DNA of 43,012 bases from a virus. Below the pieces are notes generated by a model that made no database searches, was not told where the DNA came from, and saw only the letters and a program-made list of their open reading frames with translations. Both the position numbers and the translations under genes were made by a program. Location of the stretch: positions 1 through 43,012 of the IMG/VR virus record IMGVR_UViG_3300020177_000878, one strand, 5' to 3'. This document shows positions 7,713 through 14,238 of the stretch, one piece after another. Position 1 is the first letter of the stretch. Each line of letters begins with the position of its first letter.

Positions 7713-8782
7713 AGTTAAGAGATTTTATAAGAGAATTCAAAACTAGCAACGAGCCTAGAGACGAAAAACACTATCGTCAGTTGATGAAAGACTTACAACA
7801 GATTCAAAACGATCCTAAACAAAGACATCCAGACACCAAGTTAGCAGTGATGAAGCGTAAAGCAGAATTAGATGCTTGGGCACAAAAACATCTTAAAAAA
7901 GAAGACATGGCGGCTGAACCAGCCAAGTGTACACATTGTGATGGCACAGGCAAACACGGTGACGAAGAGTGTTCAGTGTGTGGTGGCAGAGGTTTTGTAA
8001 CAGAAGATGGTGTACAAGCCACAGACATGAAAAGAATGGGTGCTGTGGGCAAAACTGTGTATGTACACAAAGATGGTAAGACCATAATGATTCCTGCGGA
8101 ACGTGAAAAAGATTTCATAGCAAAAGGATACAAAAGATCAGCATTGAGAACAGAAGAAACCAACGAAGGTGATTTACGTATGAACAAGTCAGCATTTGTT
8201 CAAATGTTGGCAAACAAAATCAAAGAACCACAAACAGGACATGGTAAACCAGAATTTGACAATAGACTGTTGGCAAAAATGTATCAATTAGTTACGGGAC
8301 AAGATGTTGAGTTTCAAGGGGATAAATTCACTATACGCAGAAAAGTAGAAGCAGAAGCAGTATCAGAAGGTGCTTCCATGATTCCTTATTACAAAACTGA
8401 AAAAGATTGGGATGGCGAAAAGAGAGTGGTATGGGAGTTTCCAAAAACTTGGGCTAACGACAAAGAGTTAGACACTCCTTACATGAGTAATGCCAGCATG
8501 AGACAATTTTTACAAGCATTGGGTTATCCTGCTGACTTTGAAGACATGAGTGCTGTGCCTGTTGAAGAATTTATTGGTGTGACCACACAATGGTTAAAAA
8601 AGAATATTGGTAAACAATCACCAGAAGAAGAACCAACTGTTGATAAAAATCCAGGTGGTCCAACCATGATATCAGGTGGAAGACCTGAAGGATACATGAA
8701 TAGACAGGTAAAACTCCACAACGAACTAGCCAGAAAAATCAAAACCAAATATCCGGAAGTCACACATTTAGGGTTTAACTAA
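7709..8782 (+). CDS. capsid-targeting-like protein with DnaJ-type zinc knuckle
   Basis: A 357-residue protein. It opens with MKLRDFIRE, matching the capsid-targeting pattern with an I-x-E site. Residues 74-95 contain two CxxCxGxG motifs (CTHCDGTG and CSVCGGRG; Cys 74, 77, 88, 91), equal to one zinc-binding half of the DnaJ zinc finger. The rest is a mixed-charge region of unknown fold. The J-domain protein at 2071 lacks this finger, so this is not simply its missing piece in cis. Possibly a packaged protein that handles unfolded or injected protein; inference only. Confidence 0.7.
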   Translation: MKLRDFIREFKTSNEPRDEKHYRQLMKDLQQIQNDPKQRHPDTKLAVMKRKAELDAWAQKHLKKEDMAAEPAKCTHCDGTGKHGDEECSVCGGRGFVTEDGVQATDMKRMGAVGKTVYVHKDGKTIMIPAEREKDFIAKGYKRSALRTEETNEGDLRMNKSAFVQMLANKIKEPQTGHGKPEFDNRLLAKMYQLVTGQDVEFQGDKFTIRRKVEAEAVSEGASMIPYYKTEKDWDGEKRVVWEFPKTWANDKELDTPYMSNASMRQFLQALGYPADFEDMSAVPVEEFIGVTTQWLKKNIGKQSPEEEPTVDKNPGGPTMISGGRPEGYMNRQVKLHNELARKIKTKYPEVTHLGFN

Positions 8783-9507
8783 TGCGTATTTTGGATTTGG
8801 ATTCCAAGGTTGACAATCACAACAAAAGGTTGTATAATGAAGATATGGAACCAAAACCAATTGTATATCTCGACATGGATGGAGTCATGGCAGACTTCTT
8901 TGGAGGTATCGAAAAACTGTATGGTGTAGATCATTGGAAAGAATTAACATCAGACAGAACTAAAGATTTAAAAGCAGAAGTGATCAATCGTATCACAGGC
9001 ACAAACTTTTTTGAAACATTGCCAAAATTTCCCACTGCTGACCAATTAATCAAAATAGTAAAAGATTTTACAGGTGGTACATTTTCAATCTGTTCATCAC
9101 CATTGCGAGGAGATAATGCCAATTCAGCCAAATGGAAAAAAGTTTGGATCAGCAAAAACATTGAACAACCTAAAGACATTATCATCACAGGAAGAAAAGA
9201 ATCTTATGCTGTGGATAAGAAAACCAAACAAGCAAACATACTGATTGATGATAGACCTATCAATATAGAACGTTGGCAAGGTGCTGGTGGATTTGGAATA
9301 CTGTATCAAGCAAATAGAGATTCATTAACTAAAGTTAAAGCAGGTTTAGAAACATACAAACAGAAACACATGGTTAAGGAAGGCGGTGTGGGCATAATTA
9401 CCAAACAGAACACAACAGCAGATGTTAAGCCAGGCGAAACAAAACGTCAAGCGGCAAAGTTTGGATTCAAGTTAGACAGTAAAGGTCGCCCACCACAGTT
9501 GCGATAA
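8782..9507 (+). CDS. HAD-family 5'-nucleotidase-like phosphatase
   Basis: From the first ATG the product is 241 residues; the HAD motif I, YLDMDGVMAD, begins 8 residues after a second in-frame ATG at 8845. ICSSPLRG (motif II) and LIDDRPINI (motif IV) follow, as in deoxyribonucleotidases of the NT5C type. The last 45 residues form a separate basic module (ITKQNTTADVKPGETKRQAA). An early promoter inside the 5' end puts ATG 8845 exactly 7 bases after its -10, so the shorter form (220 residues) is probably made early and leaderless. The longer form, overlapping the upstream stop, could come from late read-through. Confidence 0.8.
   Translation: MRILDLDSKVDNHNKRLYNEDMEPKPIVYLDMDGVMADFFGGIEKLYGVDHWKELTSDRTKDLKAEVINRITGTNFFETLPKFPTADQLIKIVKDFTGGTFSICSSPLRGDNANSAKWKKVWISKNIEQPKDIIITGRKESYAVDKKTKQANILIDDRPINIERWQGAGGFGILYQANRDSLTKVKAGLETYKQKHMVKEGGVGIITKQNTTADVKPGETKRQAAKFGFKLDSKGRPPQLR
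8810..8838 (+). promoter_or_regulatory. early promoter inside HAD gene 5' end
   Basis: Perfect TTGACA, 17 bases, TATAAT. The in-frame ATG at 8845 follows the -10 by 7 bases, predicting a leaderless mRNA for the shorter HAD protein. Confidence 0.7.
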
Positions 9508-9824
9508 TGAAGATCAGAGACATTGTAGAACGTAATAGAGTGATGCCCCATACAGCAAAACCTATGGGATTGATACACAAAAAAGGTTACGGACCAAACA
9601 ACAGATATGGATTTAAAAATGTGGGCAACAACAAAGCCAATGAAAACTTTGCTGATGGCAAAGTAAAAGGAAAAAGTCGTCCAGGTAGAGTGAAAAAAGC
9701 AGGTGCCAGTTGTTCAGGATCAGTAACTTCATTAAGGGCCAAAGCAAAACGGTACGGTGGTGAAAAAGGCAAGATGTACCACTGGTGTGCCAACATGAAA
9801 TCCGGAAGAAGCAAGTCAAAATAG
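9507..9824 (+). CDS. basic protein with capsid-targeting-like start and Cys module
   Basis: A 105-residue, very basic protein. It begins MKIRDIVE then Arg, fitting the targeting peptide with an I-x-E site. Residues about 68-100 contain a Cys-pair module (CSGSVTSLRAKAKRYGGEKG, then HWC) that could bind metal or nucleic acid. Pro- and Gly-rich sequence lies between. It overlaps the HAD stop by one base (TAATG). A head-internal DNA-binding protein is plausible; the function is unknown. Confidence 0.7.
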   Translation: MKIRDIVERNRVMPHTAKPMGLIHKKGYGPNNRYGFKNVGNNKANENFADGKVKGKSRPGRVKKAGASCSGSVTSLRAKAKRYGGEKGKMYHWCANMKSGRSKSK

Positions 9825-9828
9825 TAGA

Positions 9829-9836
9829 TAAATACT
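9829..9836 (+). promoter_or_regulatory. T4-type late promoter box
   Basis: TAAATACT sits in the 31-base gap before the 9856 gene, 19 bases before its ATG. Its 3' half is also the start of a 9-bp inverted repeat. Confidence 0.55.
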
Positions 9837-9854
9837 GTATACGGAATACAGTAT
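9832..9854. other. 9-bp inverted repeat before 53-aa basic gene
   Basis: ATACTGTAT, 5-base loop (ACGGA), ATACAGTAT. It overlaps the late promoter box and ends one base before the ATG at 9856, so it could be a DNA operator or an RNA hairpin at the start codon. No Shine-Dalgarno site is visible between hairpin and ATG. Confidence 0.6.
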
Positions 9855-9855
9855 A

Positions 9856-10017
9856 ATGGCATTCAGAAGAGCAAATAAACCCACTCCATACAACACACTA
9901 GGCAAAAAGCCTAAAAAATTCAAGCAATATAGAGTATTAAAAGACGGCACTGTGCAACATTGGGACAAAACTGCCAACGGAAACCGAGGTGGTTGGAGAC
10001 CCAAACGCGATAAATAA
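9856..10017 (+). CDS. 53-aa highly basic protein
   Basis: ATG 9856 to TAA 10015-10017 encodes 53 residues with a high content of Lys and Arg, aromatic residues and a GGWRPKRDK end. It has its own late promoter box and hairpin upstream, which supports it as a real gene. It probably binds nucleic acid or acidic protein. No family is recognised. Confidence 0.6.
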   Translation: MAFRRANKPTPYNTLGKKPKKFKQYRVLKDGTVQHWDKTANGNRGGWRPKRDK

Positions 10018-10034
10018 AATAAAGGATACACAAA

Positions 10035-10274
10035 ATGGCAGAATATTTAGACAGATTAATTAAAGCAACAGAAGACACAGGATGGGTGGCTGAGACGGCT
10101 TCATCTGTGCTTTCCCTTAAAAGAAGATTTGAATCAGGAGAAATCACTGAAGAGAAATACATTGATGGTTTAGATGCTCTCAAATCCGGTGAAGAAGAAG
10201 TAGGTTCTGGCGGCAGTTATCAGCATAGAGCAATCATTGACAATGCAATAGTAATGCTTAAAAAAATGATATAA
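10035..10274 (+). CDS. small acidic helical protein
   Basis: A 79-residue acidic, largely helical protein without recognised motifs. AAAGGA about 9 bases before the ATG is a reasonable ribosome site. It is acidic among very basic neighbours. Confidence 0.6.
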   Translation: MAEYLDRLIKATEDTGWVAETASSVLSLKRRFESGEITEEKYIDGLDALKSGEEEVGSGGSYQHRAIIDNAIVMLKKMI

Positions 10275-10276
10275 TT

Positions 10277-10366
10277 ATGTGGAAGAAGTTCAAAAAAAAG
10301 TTAAATGGTTGGTATAAATTCTCAAAATTAAGAGTTGTAATCAACAACATCAAAAAAAAGTTCTAA
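10277..10366 (+). CDS. possible 29-aa basic peptide
   Basis: ATG 10277 to TAA 10366 encodes 29 residues, mostly Lys plus aromatic and hydrophobic residues (MWKKFKKKLNGWYKFSK), like an amphipathic cationic peptide. It fills the gap between two genes, but no clear ribosome site is visible. It may be chance. Confidence 0.3.
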   Translation: MWKKFKKKLNGWYKFSKLRVVINNIKKKF

Positions 10367-10367
10367 A

Positions 10368-10550
10368 ATGCGTTACAAGGAGTTCAGAATGGTAGAAGCC
10401 CGAGCGGACTATCATTACGGACTGGATCCTGCACAATTGGTGTACACTCACAAAGTGGGCGACATATACGGCAAAAAGAATCTTAAAGTGCCACACGCAA
10501 AATACAGCACATCTAAACGTGTGAAAAATCTGTTCAAACACGGTAAATAA
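10368..10550 (+). CDS. small basic protein with capsid-targeting-like start
   Basis: A 60-residue basic protein. Its start, MRYKEFRMVE then Ala, is the closest in the window to the T4 internal-protein peptide (MKTYQEFIAE), with M-x-E at the expected cleavage point. After cleavage about 50 residues rich in Lys, Tyr and His would remain. No enzymatic motif. Confidence 0.6.
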   Translation: MRYKEFRMVEARADYHYGLDPAQLVYTHKVGDIYGKKNLKVPHAKYSTSKRVKNLFKHGK

Positions 10551-10554
10551 ACAT

Positions 10555-10785
10555 ATGCGTATTAGAGATATCATATCGGAAGTGGCCTCGGCAGGAGCAA
10601 CTTCATCTGGCAGTATTGCCACAGTGGTCAGTCCTCATATTGCTATTGGCGATAAAAAAGCACGTGATGCCTACGGTAAAAAAGGTGTACCTGCTAATCC
10701 GCCCAAAGCAAAGATGCAAAAACCAACAGATAATGCATTAGATATGAAAGGTACCTCAATATTTGGTGCTCCAATGAAGAGATAA
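10555..10785 (+). CDS. small protein with capsid-targeting-like start
   Basis: A 76-residue protein beginning MRIRDIISE then Val, a clear targeting-type peptide with an I-x-E site. An Ala/Ser/Gly-rich part and a Lys/Pro-rich tail follow. No known domain. It lies between two other small late genes. Confidence 0.65.
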   Translation: MRIRDIISEVASAGATSSGSIATVVSPHIAIGDKKARDAYGKKGVPANPPKAKMQKPTDNALDMKGTSIFGAPMKR

Positions 10786-10793
10786 ATATTAAT

Positions 10794-11927
10794 ATGAAAC
10801 AATCAGATTTAACAAAAAAAGACGTAGATACATTTCATAAAAAACTAGACAAACTGGTTCACAAAACATTTGGCCATTCTTCTAAAGAAAAGAAAGATAT
10901 CAAGAATGAAATGAACAAATATGGATTGACTGCGAAAGCAATCAATGGCAAATTCTACTCATACAGAAATGGTAAACTTACTGGCACATTCAACAACATC
11001 AAAGATTTACAAAAACATCAAGCAGAATTGATACAAGATGAATCAATGTCTGTGAAAGAAGATCTAGCACTGATGGCACAAAAAGCCGAGATGGACCATG
11101 AAGTACAGATGGCAAGATCAGATTTATACAAAGCGGCAAAATATTCAATCAAACTTCACGATATGTTGAAATCAGTTTCTGAACAGCAAGGTCTAGAAGG
11201 TTGGGTAGCGGCAAAAATTACTAAGGCATCAGACTATTTGAGTTCTGTGTATCATTACATGGAATATGAATTAATGAGTCAAAACGAAAGTGTAACTTAC
11301 TTAGACGAAGGTGTATTAGACACATTGAAAGCCGCAGGTAGAGACATAACACAATATGCAAAAAGTTTAGTGGATCCGGCAACAGCGGCAAAAGTACAAG
11401 CAGACAATCAAAATAAAGTTCAAATGCAAACATTGTTTAATGATGTAAACACAGTGGTAGCATTGAATCAAGCAGATGTAAGTCAAGGTTACCCAGCAGA
11501 TTTAGTGGCGGCATATTTAAGAAAATATGTTCAACCACAACACCCTGAAGCATTTCAAAGAATGGATGCTCAAGGTGATATGAAAAAAATGTTTCCACCA
11601 AAAGGAAAAGTTGATGCTAACACATTGAAAGCAAACTTAACAAAAGTTGCTCAAGAATTAAGCAAAGTGGATCTTTCACCAGAACCACAAGCAGTGGCGG
11701 CATCAGTAGATTACAAAGAATCATTAGCAAACAAATTGCAATCAAAATTACAAGAGTCTACAAAAACTTGTAAAGATTGTGGCAAACCAACATGGGAAAC
11801 ACTAGACGAAGCAGAAAAGCAAAAAGGTGTGGACGGCAAAGTGTGTTGGAAAGGCTACAAACGAATGGGCACCAAGATGAAGGGTGGCAAAAGAGTAGAC
11901 AACTGCGTTCCAATCAAAAAGAAATAA
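10794..11927 (+). CDS. multidomain late protein with C-terminal Cys module
   Basis: A 377-residue protein. Residues about 1-75 are basic; about 95-165 form a helical block (DHEVQMARSDLYKAAKYSIK and onward) that I recall from marine T4-like phages, unverified. A long Ala/Gln-rich helical region follows. The C-terminus has CKDCGKP near 333 and a basic Cys-pair module (CWKGYKRMGTKMKGGKRVDN then C). There is no targeting peptide at its start. Probably structural or head-associated; function unknown. Confidence 0.7.
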   Translation: MKQSDLTKKDVDTFHKKLDKLVHKTFGHSSKEKKDIKNEMNKYGLTAKAINGKFYSYRNGKLTGTFNNIKDLQKHQAELIQDESMSVKEDLALMAQKAEMDHEVQMARSDLYKAAKYSIKLHDMLKSVSEQQGLEGWVAAKITKASDYLSSVYHYMEYELMSQNESVTYLDEGVLDTLKAAGRDITQYAKSLVDPATAAKVQADNQNKVQMQTLFNDVNTVVALNQADVSQGYPADLVAAYLRKYVQPQHPEAFQRMDAQGDMKKMFPPKGKVDANTLKANLTKVAQELSKVDLSPEPQAVAASVDYKESLANKLQSKLQESTKTCKDCGKPTWETLDEAEKQKGVDGKVCWKGYKRMGTKMKGGKRVDNCVPIKKK

Positions 11928-11933
11928 TCTAAA

Positions 11934-12086
11934 ATGTTGATCAGAGAGATCACAGAAGGATGGACTAAAAAATATAAAAAGTCTATCAATTGTGCCAATC
12001 CCAAAGGCTTTTCACAACGGGCACATTGCGCCGGTAGACGCAAAAGACAAGCAGGCGGCAAGACCAAGTCTAACAGCACTAATTAA
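11934..12086 (+). CDS. 50-aa basic Cys-module protein with capsid-targeting-like start
   Basis: ATG 11934 to TAA 12084-12086 encodes 50 residues: MLIREITE (I-x-E site), then a basic two-Cys module (INCANPKGFSQRAHCAGRRK) and a Lys/Ser tail. It begins 6 bases after the previous stop. The small size with both elements makes it a minimal example of the cargo-type proteins in this region. Confidence 0.65.
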   Translation: MLIREITEGWTKKYKKSINCANPKGFSQRAHCAGRRKRQAGGKTKSNSTN

Positions 12087-12097
12087 AAAATAATCAA

Positions 12098-12105
12098 TAA
12101 ATACA
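12098..12105 (+). promoter_or_regulatory. T4-type late promoter box
   Basis: TAAATACA lies in the 53-base gap before the 12140 gene, about 35 bases ahead of its TTG start. Confidence 0.5.
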
Positions 12106-12139
12106 GATATTAAAAATCTAACTATGAGAGGGCTGTGTC

Positions 12140-12793
12140 TTGAATTTTGTTGCAAACGTTCCATATATCAAGTGTTGGGTAAAAAAAGAGTATGTACACG
12201 ATCTCAAACGTGGGCATGGTGAATTCATAGAAGCAGTAATCATAGCAGTCAAATCAGTACAAGGTAGAGCATTAATGTTTGAAGCATACCTACCAGAGTA
12301 TGGTGCTTGTTACGATAAATTTCCCTTATCAGCATTTGTGTGGCGCACCAATATCAAAGAAGAAGAACAATTACCTTTAAGTTCATTAGCACTGTGGGAT
12401 AGTTTCAGTTCCAACATTCAAGTTTGGACAAAATCTATTTTAAAAAATTGCGATGTAGAAATCATGTTGAATGGTGGTGGTAGAATGAAAGGTGAATATC
12501 TTTTCACAATAGATGCCTGCCATGGTGATCCAAACACTGTGAACACAGGAGTATCAGAAGTACCCAGCGAACACAAACAACACAATTTTGGTAGATTGGA
12601 AAATGGACAATATTTTGCACAACCAAACAACAGAATGCTTTGGTACGAACAATCATTAACACCAGCAGAATTAAAAAGACCAGACTTCCAAGTCAGCACC
12701 AAAGAATGGTTTTGTGAAAACGAAGCATCCACAACTTTTGGTGATTCCGACGACTACTTCTATCAAGATAAAAAACGTTCTGCCAAAAAATAG
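12140..12793 (+). CDS. conserved hypothetical protein, TTG start
   Basis: A 217-residue protein with mixed beta-rich sequence and several Cys and Trp residues; no domain is recognised. The start is chosen as TTG 12140 because GAGAGG lies 8-9 bases upstream and no in-frame ATG occurs before residue about 55. A nearby ATG at 12124 is in another frame. A late box precedes it. A late virion-related protein is possible. Confidence 0.7.
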   Translation: MNFVANVPYIKCWVKKEYVHDLKRGHGEFIEAVIIAVKSVQGRALMFEAYLPEYGACYDKFPLSAFVWRTNIKEEEQLPLSSLALWDSFSSNIQVWTKSILKNCDVEIMLNGGGRMKGEYLFTIDACHGDPNTVNTGVSEVPSEHKQHNFGRLENGQYFAQPNNRMLWYEQSLTPAELKRPDFQVSTKEWFCENEASTTFGDSDDYFYQDKKRSAKK

Positions 12794-12796
12794 TCA

Positions 12797-12825
12797 TTGA
12801 CTTTCCTCTAACAATTAAGTATAAT
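12797..12825 (+). promoter_or_regulatory. early sigma70-like promoter
   Basis: TTGACT, 17 bases, TATAAT in the gap before the DsbA-like gene. The predicted leader contains AAGGAG, so this mRNA is not leaderless. Confidence 0.75.
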
Positions 12826-12851
12826 AAAGACTTAAACAAGGAGAAAACAAA

Positions 12852-13112
12852 ATGGCAGGCAGAACATACGGTCCAGAAGAACAAGCAAAATTGAAAAGAA
12901 TTATTGATGAAGGTGCCAACGTACTTTCTGAAATGGAAGACTTGCAAGGTGGACTAAAAGATACTGTGAAAGCAGTTGCAGAAGAATTAGAAATTAAACC
13001 AGCACTGATCAACAAGGCAATCAAAATTGCTCACAAAGGTGAATGGCACAAATATTCTGATGACTTCGATTCATTAGAAAACTTGATTATTGCAGTTGGC
13101 AGAGACAAATAA
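12852..13112 (+). CDS. dsbA: DsbA-like dsDNA-binding protein
   Basis: An 86-residue helical protein (MAGRTYGPEEQAKLKR start) similar in size and helical pattern to T4 DsbA (89 residues), which binds double-stranded DNA near late promoters and assists late transcription. There is a strong AAGGAG site and a sigma70-like promoter. The assignment rests on length, helical pattern and recall of marine T4-like homologues, so it is moderate. It shares its 3' end with the next gene's start region. Confidence 0.6.
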   Translation: MAGRTYGPEEQAKLKRIIDEGANVLSEMEDLQGGLKDTVKAVAEELEIKPALINKAIKIAHKGEWHKYSDDFDSLENLIIAVGRDK

Positions 13113-13386
13113 AATAATCGGTTACTTTAAAGAGTCATACCATCAAGACAGATTGTGCTTTTGGCTAGAAATGGTCAGCACAATGGTTAATATCATAGCG
13201 AGTATGACCTTGGCACTTAATGCCGCTGATCCAGATATGAGAATAGTGTATCCTTTCTTTTTGATAGGTTCTGGTTTGGCAATCTACACATTTCACAGAA
13301 GAAAATTAGTTTGGCCCACTATATTGGTGAGTTATTTCTTTTGTGCCAACATATTAGGATTCAGTGTAGCAATGGGATGGTTATAA
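13090..13386 (+). CDS. three-TM membrane protein
   Basis: A 98-residue protein with hydrophobic segments at about 23-44, 51-68 and 73-93. The start is uncertain: TTG 13090 or TTG 13096 inside the end of the DsbA-like gene; the first in-frame ATG is 13171. It ends one base into the next ATG (TAATG). Small membrane proteins like this recur among the early genes here. Function unknown. Confidence 0.6.
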   Translation: MQLAETNKIIGYFKESYHQDRLCFWLEMVSTMVNIIASMTLALNAADPDMRIVYPFFLIGSGLAIYTFHRRKLVWPTILVSYFFCANILGFSVAMGWL

Positions 13387-13712
13387 TGAAATATATGGTT
13401 GACATTGACAATACAATTTGCTATAATGAAAACAGCAATTACGAAGACAGTAAGCCAGACCATGTCCGTATTGCTAAACTGAATGAACTGTATGATAAAG
13501 GACATGAAATCCATTATTGGACAGCAAGGGGTGGTAACTCAGGTAAAGACTGGACTGAACTTACACATCAACAACTCAAAGAATGGAATGTAAAATACAC
13601 TTCCATTCAAATGAAAAAACCAGTCTATGATGTCTGGATTGACGATAGAGCCATAAATGCTAAAGACTTTTTTGGCGGATACGAAATTAGGAGCAAGTAT
13701 GAAGGGATTTAA
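13386..13712 (+). CDS. small HAD-superfamily phosphatase
   Basis: A 108-residue minimal HAD protein starting at ATG 13386, coupled to the previous stop. Motif I is MVDIDNTI (nucleophile Asp 6, acid/base Asp 8), WTARGG near 45-50 follows, and WIDDRAIN is the acidic motif IV. It resembles the phosphatase part of polynucleotide kinase-type enzymes. Substrate unknown. Its end overlaps the peroxiredoxin start by 14 bases. A perfect sigma70-like promoter lies within its first codons. Confidence 0.75.
   Translation: MKYMVDIDNTICYNENSNYEDSKPDHVRIAKLNELYDKGHEIHYWTARGGNSGKDWTELTHQQLKEWNVKYTSIQMKKPVYDVWIDDRAINAKDFFGGYEIRSKYEGI
13399..13427 (+). promoter_or_regulatory. possible internal early promoter
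   Basis: TTGACA, 17 bases, TATAAT within the HAD coding sequence. It could drive the downstream peroxiredoxin and GMP reductase genes. Because it is coding sequence, chance cannot be excluded. Confidence 0.4.
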
Positions 13713-14238
13713 GATACCTAGAGTTACATTTAGAACAAGAGAAGGTGATTCTGTATTAGAAGGTGGCTGTTCATTTGATGAAGGAAAATGGATAGATAAA
13801 ACAACAGACGATTATTTTGGAGGCAAGAGAGTGGTGCTGTTCAGTTTACCTGGAGCATTCACACCAACTTGTACTTCTACACAATTACCTGGCTTTGAAC
13901 ACAACTACGAAAAAATTAAAAGTATGGGCATTGACGAAGTTTATTGTTGTTCTGTTAATGATACATTTGTAATGAACGCTTGGGCAGAAGTTTTAAAAAT
14001 ACAAAATGTAAAAGTAATTCCAGATGGTTCAGGAAATTTAACAAGATTTATGGGTATGCTGATTGGTAAAAATCATTTAGGATTTGGAATGAGATCATGG
14101 AGATATATGGCAGTTATAAACGATGGTGTTGTAGAAGCATGGTGGCAAGAACCAGGTATCAACAATGATGGTTCTGATGCTGATCCATATGTGCAAACAA
14201 CTCCAGAAAATATGATGGCTTATTTAGAGAACAAATAA
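13699..14238 (+). CDS. peroxiredoxin (Prx5-like)
   Basis: A 179-residue thiol peroxidase of the AhpC/TSA superfamily that reduces peroxides. The active-site loop is PGAFTPTCTSTQLPGF with the peroxidatic Cys at residue 58. An Arg in SWRYMAVI near 135 fits the conserved catalytic Arg. ATG 13699 is chosen because AGGAG lies 5-6 bases upstream; an earlier in-frame start would lie within the HAD gene. It may protect the infected cell from oxidative stress. It overlaps the next gene by one base (TAATG). Confidence 0.9.
   Translation: MKGFKIPRVTFRTREGDSVLEGGCSFDEGKWIDKTTDDYFGGKRVVLFSLPGAFTPTCTSTQLPGFEHNYEKIKSMGIDEVYCCSVNDTFVMNAWAEVLKIQNVKVIPDGSGNLTRFMGMLIGKNHLGFGMRSWRYMAVINDGVVEAWWQEPGINNDGSDADPYVQTTPENMMAYLENK

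Noticed and set aside
10350-10622. 90-aa minus-strand frame over the small late genes
   Set aside because: It is antisense to two genes with matching targeting-like N-termini and has no promoter or domain.
12124-12220. Short frame from ATG 12124
   Set aside because: It is out of frame with the longer 12140 gene, has no conserved features, and its first codons serve as the ribosome site of that gene.
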